Positions 23,872 through 31,052 of a stretch of DNA of 37,135 bases are shown here, one piece after another. The stretch comes from CAZMVU01 sp964569295. GTDB lineage: Bacteria; Hydrogenedentota; Hydrogenedentia; Hydrogenedentales; JAGMZX01. Positions within the stretch are counted from its first letter, which is position 1. Each line of letters opens with the position of its first letter. Where the stretch lies: NCBI GenBank assembly GCA_964569295.1, contig CAZMVU010000022.1:1-37135 (forward strand). The letters run 5' to 3'. The position numbers and the translations under genes are program-made. A model generated the notes under the pieces. It saw only the letters and a program-made list of their open reading frames with translations, searched no databases and had not been told where the DNA came from.

Positions 23872-25145
23872 GATGTTCCCCCGATATGTTCGCGGCCGTT
23901 CATGTAGGGGCGCAGCGCCTCGGGCACCATGACCGTGCCATCGGCCTGCTGGCCTTGCTCCAGTATAGCAACCAGGGTGCGGCCCACCGCCAATCCGGAA
24001 CCATTGAGGGTGTGGACGAACTCGGGCTTGCCCTTGTTGCGCTTGAAGCGGATGTTCGCCCGCCGCGCCTGAAAATCCAGGAAGTTCGAGCACGAACTGA
24101 TTTCCCGGTAGTTGTCTTGCCCCGGCAGCCATACTTCGATGTCATAAGTCTTGGCGGCGGAGAAGCCCAAGTCGCCGGTACACAGCGTGACCACGCGATA
24201 GTGCAGGCCAAGGCGCTGCAACACCGTCTCGGCATCGGCGGTGAGTTTTTCCAGGGCATCCCACGAGTCTTCCGGCTTGACAAATTTCACCAGCTCGACC
24301 TTGTTGAACTGGTGCTGGCGGATCATGCCCCGCGTGTCTTTGCCATACGAGCCGGCCTCGCTGCGGAAACAGGGCGTGTAGGCGGCGTAGTGGATGGGGA
24401 GGTCGTTTTCGTCGAGCACTTCGTCGCGGAAAATGTTGGTCACCGGAACCTCGGCCGTCGGGATCAGCCAGAAGTCCGTGCCCTCGAGGTGGAACAGATC
24501 CTCGGCAAACTTCGGCAATTGGCCCGTGCCAGTGAGGGAATCGGAGTTGACCATGAACGGCGGCAGCACCTCGGTGTAGCCGTGCTCGGCGGTGTGCAGG
24601 TCGAGCATGAAATTGATGAGCGCGCGCTCGATGCGGGCGCCGGCACCCCGGCTGAGGCAGAACCGTGCCCCCGTAAGCTTGGCCGCGCGGTCGAAATCGA
24701 GCAGTCCGAGCCCCTCCCCCACGTCCACGTGGTCTTTCGGCTCGAAGTCGAAGGCCGGTTTTTCGCCCCATGTGCGCTCGAAGCGGTTGTCGTTCTCATC
24801 GCGGCCATCGGGCACGTCTTCCGCGGGCAGATTCGGAATACCCAGCAGCAGGCCGCGCTGTTTCGCATCGAGGGCACGGCGTTCTTCATCGAGCGCCTTG
24901 ATCTTATCGCTCACGGCCTGCATAGCGGCGATGGCGTCCGTGGCATCCTGCTTTTCGCTCTTGAGCCGGCCGATCTCCTTGCCCGCTCTGTTCTGGTCCG
25001 CCCGGAGCTGTTCGAACTCATGGGTCTTTGCGCGGCGTTCTTCGTCCACCGCGAGCACGCCGTCGATGTCATAGCCGCCACCGCGCCGGGCGAGGGCCGC
25101 CTTCACGGCGCCGGGATCATCTCGGAGTTGTTTTATGTCGAGCAT
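23868..25145 (-). CDS. serS: Seryl-tRNA synthetase
   Basis: A 425-residue class II aminoacyl-tRNA synthetase charging tRNA-Ser (and tRNA-Sec if present). The N-terminal coiled-coil arm (about residues 30-100, EFEQLRADQNRAGKEIGRLK onward) binds the long variable arm of the tRNA. The catalytic core has motif 1 near residue 185, the TAEVPVTN serine-binding motif, motif 2 FRSEAGSYGKDTRGMIRQHQF and motif 3 GSGLAVGRTLVAILE. Both the Arg in motif 2 and the ESSCSNF-like SSCSNFLDFQARR stretch are present. The length is normal. The start ATG has only a weak AGGC ribosome site. The gene is followed by, and overlaps, a sirtuin gene. Confidence 0.97.
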   Translation of the reverse strand: MLDIKQLRDDPGAVKAALARRGGGYDIDGVLAVDEERRAKTHEFEQLRADQNRAGKEIGRLKSEKQDATDAIAAMQAVSDKIKALDEERRALDAKQRGLLLGIPNLPAEDVPDGRDENDNRFERTWGEKPAFDFEPKDHVDVGEGLGLLDFDRAAKLTGARFCLSRGAGARIERALINFMLDLHTAEHGYTEVLPPFMVNSDSLTGTGQLPKFAEDLFHLEGTDFWLIPTAEVPVTNIFRDEVLDENDLPIHYAAYTPCFRSEAGSYGKDTRGMIRQHQFNKVELVKFVKPEDSWDALEKLTADAETVLQRLGLHYRVVTLCTGDLGFSAAKTYDIEVWLPGQDNYREISSCSNFLDFQARRANIRFKRNKGKPEFVHTLNGSGLAVGRTLVAILEQGQQADGTVMVPEALRPYMNGREHIGGTS

Positions 25146-25200
25146 GGGGGTTGCCTGTTGGGGTTGACTTCATTGTGTAGGCCTTACCGCGACCGAGGCA

Positions 25201-25275
25201 CGTTCTAGAACGCACCATTTATCGGGGCATATAACGTCACTGGGCGGCACGGCTAAGCGGCGCTCAGGCCGTGCC
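25201..25275. promoter_or_regulatory. Palindrome and hairpin between parB and serS
   Basis: 25201-25212 is a perfect 12-base palindrome (CGTTCTAGAACG), a possible operator upstream of serS. 25246-25275 holds an 8-bp hairpin (GGCACGGC/GCCGTGCC with a 14-base loop) without a T run, about 95 bases after the parB stop; it may end parAB transcripts. I see no convincing serS promoter in the 225-base gap. Confidence 0.35.
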
Positions 25276-25370
25276 TTCCCGGCAAGTTGCTGCATTATGC
25301 GCGCGTTCCCCCCAGAGCGGGATACGAGGCACTCCACGCAACCTGCGCCACCTCCTGTAAGAGGGCGGCG

Positions 25371-26267
25371 TCACTGCTGCTTCAGCACCGCGAGAATCCG
25401 CTCGAGGTCGTCGAGGTTGTAGTACTCGATCTCGATCTTGCCGCGCCCTCCGCTCTGGTTTTTCACGGCCACCTTCGTGCCGAGTGCATGGCGCAGGTCG
25501 TCCTCGAGCTTGACGATGTTCGGGTCTTTGGGCGGCGGCGCTTTTTGCTCTTTTGACTTGTTTTGCGTAACCAGTTTCTCTGCCTGCCGCACCGAGAGCC
25601 CCTGGCTGATGATTTTGCGTGCGGCGGCGTTTTGTGCCTCGGCGGACTCGATGGCAAGCAGGGCGCGGGCGTGTCCCATGGAAAGGCGCCCGTCCGCCAC
25701 AAGGTGCTGCACCTCCGCCGGCAGGTTCAAGAGCCGCAGGATATTCGTGACGGTGGCCCGGTTCTTACCCACCTCCTCGGCGAGGCGCTCCTGGGTCCAC
25801 TGGTATTCCTCTATTAGCGTCTGGTACGCCTGGGCCAGCTCGATGGCGTTGAGGTCTTCGCGCTGCACATTCTCGATGATGCTAAGCTTGAGCATGTCCT
25901 TGTCGGGGACATCACGGCAGATGGCGGGAATCTGTGCGACATCCGCCATCACGCTTGCCCGCACCCGGCGCTCACCGCCCACGAGCTGCAGTTTGTCGTC
26001 CACACGCCGCACGATGATCGGTTCCTGGACGCCATCGCGCCGGATCGACTCCGCGAGTTCTTGCAGCGCTTCCTCGGCAAAATGGTGGCGCGGCTGGTAG
26101 GGATTCGGCTCGATCGCCTCGGGATTCACGAAGATCAGCGTCGACCCATCGGGCAGGGGCTCGGGCGGACGCGACTCGCCGGGGCCGGGCGGATCGAGGG
26201 CATTCGCATTGTCGTCGAACAGCGCATCGAGCCCTTTGCCAAGGCGTTTCTTGTTGGGCTTAGCCAC
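25371..26267 (-). CDS. parB: Chromosome-partitioning protein ParB
   Basis: A 298-residue CTP-dependent DNA clamp that loads at parS and spreads to organise origin segregation. The N-terminal basic tail KRLGKGLDALF is the ParA-stimulating segment typical of chromosomal ParB. The ParB/Srx domain follows, with NPYQPR near 58, GVQEPIIVRR and the CTP-binding GGERRVRAS. ENVQREDLNAIE and a helix-turn-helix (TQERLAEEVGKNRATVTNILRLL) read parS. The C-terminal dimer domain ends DDLERILAVLKQQ. It overlaps parA by eight bases. No parS site matching the 16-base consensus is visible in this window. The locus is next to serS rather than the usual rsmG-mnmG cluster. Confidence 0.95.
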   Translation of the reverse strand: MAKPNKKRLGKGLDALFDDNANALDPPGPGESRPPEPLPDGSTLIFVNPEAIEPNPYQPRHHFAEEALQELAESIRRDGVQEPIIVRRVDDKLQLVGGERRVRASVMADVAQIPAICRDVPDKDMLKLSIIENVQREDLNAIELAQAYQTLIEEYQWTQERLAEEVGKNRATVTNILRLLNLPAEVQHLVADGRLSMGHARALLAIESAEAQNAAARKIISQGLSVRQAEKLVTQNKSKEQKAPPPKDPNIVKLEDDLRHALGTKVAVKNQSGGRGKIEIEYYNLDDLERILAVLKQQ

Positions 26268-27018
26268 GGGACATCACCTCCCGGGCGAGGGCCAGGTAGG
26301 CCTGGGCCCCGCTGGATTGCACGTCATAAAAGATAACCGGCTGGCCGAAGCTGGGCGCTTCGCTCAGGGTGACATTGCGCGGAATAATGGTCTTGTATAC
26401 CTTATCGCCCAGGTGCGCACGCACATCCTCGACCACTTGGCGCGCGAGGCGGGTGTGCTGGTACATGGTGAGCAGCACGCCCTGAATGCGCAACCCCTGG
26501 TTGAGGTGGTCCCGCACCCGGATGATGGTTTGGAGCAATTCGCTCAGCCCCTCGAGCGCATAGTATTCACATTGCAGGGTCACCAGCACCGCATCGGCCG
26601 CGACCAAGCCATTCAGTGTGAGCAGGCCAAGCGACGGCGGACAGTCCACGAAAATGAACTCGTAGTCGTCGCGCACCGGCGCCAGCGCATCACGCAAACG
26701 GAACTGCCGCCGCTCGACGTCCACCAGCTCGACCTCCGCACCCACGGTGTCCCGGGTCGTCGGAACGAGCGCCAGGTTGTCCACCCCGGTCTCGCACACT
26801 ACGCCGGTCAGCGGCACCCGGTCCACGAGTACATGATACAGGTGCTGATCGAGTCCATCGCGCGAGGCGCCCAGACCCTGGGTCGCATTGCCCTGGGGAT
26901 CCAGGTCGACGAGCAAGGTCTTGCGGTCCGCCGCGGCCAGACACGCCGCCAGGTTCACTGCTGTCGTCGTCTTGCCGACACCGCCTTTTTGATTGGCTAT
27001 CGCAATGACCCTGGCCAT
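26260..27018 (-). CDS. parA: Chromosome-partitioning ATPase ParA/Soj
   Basis: A 252-residue Walker-type ATPase that forms DNA-bound gradients to move ParB-parS complexes and also tunes DnaA in some species. The deviant Walker A KGGVGKTTTAVNLA with the signature Lys, DLDPQGNAT, the Walker B region FIFVDCPPSLGLLTLNGL and the later TMYQHTRLARQVVEDVR and VTLSEAPSFGQP are all conserved. No N-terminal helix-turn-helix is present, so this is the short chromosomal type. The start is the ATG at 27018 (MARVIAIANQKGG); a longer frame from 27084 runs into the promoter. The ribosome site is weak (GGGGTG). It overlaps parB by eight bases. Confidence 0.95.
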   Translation of the reverse strand: MARVIAIANQKGGVGKTTTAVNLAACLAAADRKTLLVDLDPQGNATQGLGASRDGLDQHLYHVLVDRVPLTGVVCETGVDNLALVPTTRDTVGAEVELVDVERRQFRLRDALAPVRDDYEFIFVDCPPSLGLLTLNGLVAADAVLVTLQCEYYALEGLSELLQTIIRVRDHLNQGLRIQGVLLTMYQHTRLARQVVEDVRAHLGDKVYKTIIPRNVTLSEAPSFGQPVIFYDVQSSGAQAYLALAREVMSRG

Positions 27019-27059
27019 AATGTAGTGTGACACCCCGCGAAAGTCCCGATAAAACGCGT

Positions 27060-27089
27060 ATGATACGTAGCCCCGGCGCAGCAAGTCAA
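27060..27089 (-). promoter_or_regulatory. Promoter for parAB
   Basis: Minus strand: TTGACT (27084-27089), an 18-base spacer and TATCAT (27060-27065). Good match about 40 bases upstream of the parA ATG. Confidence 0.55.
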
Positions 27090-27264
27090 AGTGGGGATGG
27101 TGTCGGGCTCGAGCAGGCCGACATCACCGGCGTTCACCGGCAACACCATCGGCGGGTTGGTTGGCCGGGACGGCGGGTGATAGCGCGCGTATGGTGAAGA
27201 GGGCGCAGAACGCTGCGTGGAAGCGCTACCGCCCCAATCGCGGGTAATCGAGTGGACAGGATTT

Positions 27265-27319
27265 ACATGATTAACAAGATTTGATCCATTCCTCATCCTG
27301 CAAATCTTGTAAATCATGT
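27265..27319. repeat. Long imperfect inverted repeat behind the broken toxin
   Basis: Arms 27265-27283 and 27301-27319 pair over 19 bases with one mismatch (ACATGATTAACAAGATTTG against its partner), around a 17-base loop. It is AT-rich, unlike its surroundings. The flank GTGGACAGGATTTACATGATT resembles a motif I know as widely dispersed in bacterial genomes, often next to toxin-antitoxin or short mobile elements. It overlaps the 3' end of the toxin remnant and could be a terminator or a MITE-like remnant. Confidence 0.6.
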
Positions 27320-27611
27320 CACATTCCCATCGACGAAATCGACCACGCCGCGCCAAGGAGCCGCGCGTGCTGATTGGGAGCTTGAATGCGAACCAAAACG
27401 ATACCGCTTGAATCACGGCCGTCTCTGTAAACCAATTCCCAAAATCGCGGTCCCGTGTCAGGAGCACACGCGGCGCGTCTTGTGCTGTCTGCAATAGGCA
27501 CTCATCGGCGTCCGCGCGAAACATATCCACCGCCCATGCTACGTCATCGCCTGTTTCGCGCAACCATTCCACCATGGCCGCTTCGACATTCTCGTTGGCC
27601 AAAAGCTTCAT
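27314..27611 (-). pseudogene. DUF5615 PIN-like toxin, two frameshifts
   Basis: The remnant starts at 27611 (MKLLANENVEAAMVEWLRET) and follows the DUF5615/Mut7-C PIN-like pattern up to LLTRDRDFG (residue 58). The next expected residues, ELVYRDGRDSSGIVLVRI, occur in another frame; restoring one G in the GGG at 27438-27440 would join them. After HARLLGA near 27350 a second missing base is needed to reach VVDFVDGNVT and a stop at 27314. With both repaired it would be 99 residues, a normal length. The acidic residue expected in the family's LADEN motif is Asn here (LANEN). The start overlaps the stop of the DUF433 antitoxin (ATGA). Intact members are presumed RNases; this copy is probably inactive unless the shifts are assembly errors. 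Confidence 0.75.
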
Positions 27612-27841
27612 TCAGAAGTGGCATCCTGGAAGATGGTTCGTTCCGAAGAAAGAGAGGCCTTGGCATAGGAGAGTGCCGCGCGAATGTCTTCACGCTGCAC
27701 GCGCGGGTGGGCTTCGAGCAGGTCGGCCTCCGTTGCGCCCTCAGCAAGGCCCTCGAGTTCCACGGTCAGGCGGGTACCCTTGATGACGGGCTTGCCCATC
27801 ATCACGCCCGGCCGCTGTTCAATGTGCTTTCGCCAGTCCAT
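27608..27841 (-). CDS. DUF433 family antitoxin
   Basis: A 77-residue protein with the DUF433 signature: IEQRPGVMMGKPVIKGTRLTVE, then LAEGATEADLLEAHPRVQREDIRAALSYA, a compact winged-helix-like DNA-binding fold. DUF433 proteins are typically the antitoxin partners of DUF5615 PIN-like toxins. The gene directly precedes such a toxin remnant with an ATGA overlap, giving translational coupling. The start is the ATG at 27841, with a GGAG 11 bases upstream; a longer frame to 27928 lacks support. The antitoxin reading frame is intact while the toxin is broken, the expected direction of decay. Confidence 0.85.
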   Translation of the reverse strand: MDWRKHIEQRPGVMMGKPVIKGTRLTVELEGLAEGATEADLLEAHPRVQREDIRAALSYAKASLSSERTIFQDATSE

Positions 27842-27973
27842 GTGCTTTGCACTCCTTTGTCCAAAGAATACCGCGAGGCAGGGACGGCGAGAAACAAGCA
27901 TAGCCAGGGTTCCTGGCCGGATTCCCAACGTGTGCCGGAATAGCGCCGGCGGGCCGTGCGTTTGTTCGAATAG

Positions 27974-28002
27974 TTGCGAAATGCCCCGGCATGTGGTATA
28001 AA
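27974..28002 (+). promoter_or_regulatory. Promoter of the leu leader-leuA unit
   Basis: TTGCGA (27974-27979), a 17-base spacer and TATAAA (27997-28002). A start near 28009 puts the leader ATG (28027) under 20 bases into the transcript, as expected for an attenuator. Confidence 0.65.
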
Positions 28003-28026
28003 CCGCGCAACAGGAACCAAGGAACC

Positions 28027-28122
28027 ATGACGTTTACAACGCACAACCTCGACCTGCGACTGCGGCTCGCGCTCCTACTGGGGCTCGGGACCGGTCCGGT
28101 GTGCTTTGTGAACGACCGCTAA
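28027..28122 (+). CDS. leuL: Leucine-rich leader peptide of leuA attenuator
   Basis: A 31-residue open frame with AAGGA four bases before its ATG. It encodes MTFTTHNLDLRLRLALLLGL and then GTGPVCFVNDR. Eight of 31 codons are leucine (positions 8, 10, 12, 14, 16, 17, 18, 20), with three in a row. The stop at 28120 is followed after 25 bases by a strong terminator and then leuA. This is the layout of amino-acid attenuators: when charged tRNA-Leu is scarce, the ribosome stalls in the leucine run and lets the transcript form an alternative fold. A candidate antiterminator pairing joins 28093-28101 (GGTCCGGTG) with the left terminator arm (CACGGACC, 28151-28158), leaving one bulge. It is too short and skewed to be a normal protein. 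The function is inferred from layout and codons. Confidence 0.75.
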   Translation: MTFTTHNLDLRLRLALLLGLGTGPVCFVNDR

Positions 28123-28145
28123 GAACAAACAACATAGCCGCTCAC

Positions 28146-28182
28146 AAGGCCACGGACCCGCACAACGGTTCGTGGCCTTTTT
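28146..28182 (+). terminator. Attenuator terminator upstream of leuA
   Basis: Arms 28148-28158 (GGCCACGGACC) and 28167-28177 (GGTTCGTGGCC) pair over 11 bp with one G-U, extended by two A-T pairs. The loop is 8 bases and TTTTTCT follows. A strong intrinsic terminator lying between a leucine-rich leader peptide and leuA. Confidence 0.8.
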
Positions 28183-28231
28183 CTATGTGCCAAGACAACC
28201 GGCGCTGCCCGCGCCATACCCCAAAGCAGGG

Positions 28232-28385
28232 GTGACCGAAAGGAGGTGGTATCCATGGAATTGGGACTGGCAAGCGACCTGGGCGAAAGTGGCCTCACTT
28301 CCGCGAACTTGGGCTGCCTTGACCAAGAGAAGGGCAACACAAGAGAACATAAGCCGATAATTATCCACACAAAGGACCATTTACC
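28232..28385 (+). other. Leader segment with an extended ribosome site and an unassigned small frame
   Basis: Between the attenuator terminator and leuA lies AAAGGAGGT (28239-28247), nearly a full complement of the 16S 3' end, eight bases before an ATG at 28255. That ATG opens a frame (MELGLASDLGESGL...) running to 28512, well into leuA. A different frame over the same bases reads a Trp-rich, protein-like RRWYPWNWDWQATWAKVASL and stops at 28360, 25 bases before leuA; its only start is a GTG at 28232. Removing one G right after the ATG would join the good ribosome site to the Trp-rich frame (34 residues). I cannot tell whether either is translated. A CCCC/GGGG stem lies just upstream (28219-28232). 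Confidence 0.35.
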
Positions 28386-29561
28386 GTGCAACACCAACAC
28401 CACACCCGAATCTTTGATACCACCTTGCGCGACGGCGAACAAACCCCCGGTGTACACTTCTCCATCGACCAGAAGGCCGCCATGGCCCGATGCATTGAGG
28501 CCTTCGGTGTAGACACCATCGAAGCCGGGTTTCCCGCGTCGTCACCCGGCGATTTCCAGGCCGTGCAGGCCGTATCCGCTGCGGTGACCCACTGCGAAGT
28601 GGCGGCCTTGGCCCGGTGCGTACCCGGTGATGTACAGGCCGCAGCGGAGGCTGTAAAGGACGCGGCGCATCCTGTGATCCATGTGGTCATGGGCACCTCG
28701 GACATCCACCTGGCGAAGAAGACCGGCATGTCGCGCGTGGAAGCGGTGCGGCGCATCGAGGAGGCGGTGTCGCAGGCGGCGCGGCATGTGCCGGAGGTCG
28801 AGTTCAGCGCGGAAGATGCCACCCGTTCGGACCCGGTATTCTTGCGGCAATGTGTCTATGCCGCAATCACCCATGGCGCGACGCGGGTGAACATCGCCGA
28901 CACCGCTGGCTGCGCCACACCGACCGAGTTCGGCCGGTTGATCCGCGATGTGGTGGATTTCGTCGAGGGGCGCGCCGTCGTCTCGGTCCATTGCCACAAC
29001 GATGTCGGCATGGCCACGGCAAACACCGTGGCGGCGGTGCAGGCGGGGGCGGGCCAGGTCAAGGTGACGTCGAATGGCATCGGCGAGCGTGCGGGCAACG
29101 CCGGCCTCGAGGAGGTGGTTCGCGCTCTGGCGGCGAAAGGCATCGCGCGCACGAATGTCGACGTGTCCCAGGCGGTCCCGATGAGTGAGTTCGTGGCGGC
29201 CGTGTCCGGCGTGCCCGTACAGCCGAACCGTGCGGTCGACGGCGCGAACGCCTTCCCTCACAGCGCAGACATCCACCAGGACGGGATCATCAAGGACCCG
29301 GCGAATTATGCGTTCGTCTCCCCCACGCTCGGCGGTGCCGCCAAACACCGGTTCGTTTTGACCGCACGGTCAGGGCGCAGTGCCGTGGCGCACGTCGCCC
29401 GCAGCCGGGGCTACACGCTCACGCCGGACCAGGTGGACGCCGTCTACACGGCGGTCCTGGCCCAGGCCGATGCCTCGGCCGCGGCGGTCTCGGAAGACGC
29501 CCTCGCCGCCCTCGTCGCGGAAGTAGCGACAGAAGAAGAACCTGTCACCACAGCAGGATAG
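28386..29561 (+). CDS. leuA: 2-isopropylmalate synthase, short form without the regulatory domain
   Basis: A 391-residue enzyme condensing acetyl-CoA with 2-oxoisovalerate, the first step of leucine synthesis. The DRE-TIM barrel is complete: FDTTLRDGEQTPGVHFS (8-24) with metal-binding Asp, SAEDATRSD, HCHNDVGMATANTVAAVQAGA with the metal His pair, NGIGERAGNAGLEEVV, and the subdomain motif HQDGIIKDP. It ends after subdomain II. The C-terminal LeuA-dimer domain that mediates leucine feedback inhibition in the usual 510-residue form is missing. The start is GTG at 28386, with AAAGGA ten bases upstream. It lies downstream of a leucine-codon attenuator, which supports leuA over homocitrate or citramalate synthases that share the barrel. 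leuB, leuC and leuD are not in the window. Confidence 0.88.
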   Translation: MQHQHHTRIFDTTLRDGEQTPGVHFSIDQKAAMARCIEAFGVDTIEAGFPASSPGDFQAVQAVSAAVTHCEVAALARCVPGDVQAAAEAVKDAAHPVIHVVMGTSDIHLAKKTGMSRVEAVRRIEEAVSQAARHVPEVEFSAEDATRSDPVFLRQCVYAAITHGATRVNIADTAGCATPTEFGRLIRDVVDFVEGRAVVSVHCHNDVGMATANTVAAVQAGAGQVKVTSNGIGERAGNAGLEEVVRALAAKGIARTNVDVSQAVPMSEFVAAVSGVPVQPNRAVDGANAFPHSADIHQDGIIKDPANYAFVSPTLGGAAKHRFVLTARSGRSAVAHVARSRGYTLTPDQVDAVYTAVLAQADASAAAVSEDALAALVAEVATEEEPVTTAG

Positions 29562-29658
29562 GACGTAAAGCGTTACGAATTTGGAAGCTGGGCGCCGTGC
29601 TCGAGGGTATCTGGGCGGAAGATAGCCAGGAGCCGATTCTGGGGCTCGGACCCGACGT

Positions 29659-29692
29659 AAAACGGCCCGCTGCGTCTACGCAGGCACGGCCG
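29659..29692 (-). terminator. Terminator for the secreted barrel gene (29694-30941)
   Basis: On the minus strand, directly after the stop, an imperfect stem (CGGCC...CTGCGT paired with ACGCAG...GGCCG, with an internal loop) is followed by TTTT. It lies between convergent genes and may also slow leuA transcripts. Confidence 0.5.
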
Positions 29693-29693
29693 C

Positions 29694-30941
29694 TCACTCG
29701 CCTTCGTAGTCGCGGCCGGTGGTGTCCGCCACCGCCCAGTCCTTCGACGTGCAGAATACCTTCACCGTGCGCGGCTGCATACGGGTAACGATGGTCCCAT
29801 GGCGTACGGTGGCTGTCTCGTCGCCGTAGAGGCGCATGAGGTCACGGCCGTCGAACGCATCGAGCCCCGCCACCTCGACACCCAGGTGCCGTTTCGTGTC
29901 GTCATTCACAACCACCACGAGCGCATCGTCCCCGTGTTGGCGCGCGAATGCCACGACCGGGTAGCGCACGGGGTCGTCCGGGGCCTCGATAAGCGTCACT
30001 TCGGCGGGCAACACCGCCCCGGTCAGGAACGGATTCAGTGCGGCCAGCTCGCGGCATACGGCGTACACGGCGGTGCGCATGGCGTCGGACTCGAGGTAGT
30101 GCGAGCCCCAGTAGAGCAGACCGCTGGCGCCATGGGCGATGCAGTCATAGGCCATGAACCGGGATTCGGCAAACGATGGGTAGGCCGGTTCGGGCTTCTT
30201 GCCCGGCCGGTTGAGTTCGCTCCATGAGAACGCCTGCAACACCATCCATACCGAATGTCCGCGGCCCATGCCCACCCACCGCTGCGTGGCGCGGCCGACC
30301 TGGTGCACATCACGCTTGTTTGCTCGGATGGGGTAATCATCGCAACCGATAACATCCACATTGTCGAGGTACATACGCACGAACTTCACATCGCTTTTGC
30401 GCGCCTCGTTGAACCAAACCGGCAGGTCGCGCGTGTCCTCGGCGCGGATGTAGTCGATGCCGGCGTTGATCTTCGGCATGATTTCGGCGGCTTGTTCGCG
30501 CGCATATTCGACGGCGTTGTCCTGTTGCGACCACCAGTCAGACCGGGTGACGCCCACCTTGTCCTCGAGCCGGCTCGATGCCGTAAAATGCCAGACTATC
30601 TCGTCGGGCCCTTCCCATACCGCCAGCGCCGGGTGATCCTTCACCTCGGCCACAAGATCCTTGACCCGCCCGGAGACGCCCGTTTGCACTGGCACCGAGA
30701 CCCAACCCACCATGCCGGCGGCCTTCGCCCGGTCGAGGTCGGCGGCGCTCCGGCAGCGCACAATGTTCACGCCGGCATCGGCCATGGCGGCGAGGACCGC
30801 GTCGTCCCCCGGCAACTCATAGAAACCGATCGGGAACTGTGGATCGCCGTCGACTTCGAGAAACACGGGGGACTGCGCGGCGCTGGTTGCACACACAAGC
30901 ACCAACAAAGAAACGGTGATACGTCGGGTAAAGGGACACAT
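29694..30941 (-). CDS. Secreted TIM-barrel glycoside-hydrolase-like protein
   Basis: A 415-residue exported protein. I start at the ATG at 30941, eight bases after GGAGG; it gives the signal peptide MCPFTRRITVSLLVLVCATSAAQS. A second ATG two codons upstream is too close to that site. The mature protein opens PVFLEVDGDPQFPIGFYELPGDD and then shows the alternating pattern of a TIM barrel (MADAGVNIVRCRS, AAGMVGWVSVPV, HPALAVWEGPDEI, VDVIGCDDYPI, GASGLLYWGSHYLES), ending in a beta-sandwich (DALVVVVNDDTKRHLGVEV). WEGPDE and the later barrel-end acids resemble catalytic positions of clan A hydrolases, but I cannot name a GH family. It resembles proteins of soil and aquatic PVC-type bacteria. It is divergent from the gene at 31053. 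Confidence 0.7.
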   Translation of the reverse strand: MCPFTRRITVSLLVLVCATSAAQSPVFLEVDGDPQFPIGFYELPGDDAVLAAMADAGVNIVRCRSAADLDRAKAAGMVGWVSVPVQTGVSGRVKDLVAEVKDHPALAVWEGPDEIVWHFTASSRLEDKVGVTRSDWWSQQDNAVEYAREQAAEIMPKINAGIDYIRAEDTRDLPVWFNEARKSDVKFVRMYLDNVDVIGCDDYPIRANKRDVHQVGRATQRWVGMGRGHSVWMVLQAFSWSELNRPGKKPEPAYPSFAESRFMAYDCIAHGASGLLYWGSHYLESDAMRTAVYAVCRELAALNPFLTGAVLPAEVTLIEAPDDPVRYPVVAFARQHGDDALVVVVNDDTKRHLGVEVAGLDAFDGRDLMRLYGDETATVRHGTIVTRMQPRTVKVFCTSKDWAVADTTGRDYEGE

Positions 30942-30988
30942 GTACATACCCTCCCTCGGGTTGTTTTTCTCCGTAGATACGCCCCCAC

Positions 30989-30994
30989 ATCTTA
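30989..30994 (-). promoter_or_regulatory. Candidate extended -10 promoter for the secreted barrel gene
   Basis: Minus strand: TGCTAAGAT, an extended -10 (TGn plus TAAGAT) about 50 bases before the ATG at 30941. The -35 is not clear. Confidence 0.35.
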
Positions 30995-31052
30995 GCACAA
31001 GACAACCGTGTCATTGCATTTCCACCCCAGGGCCGCGCATGATAGCGGGCAT

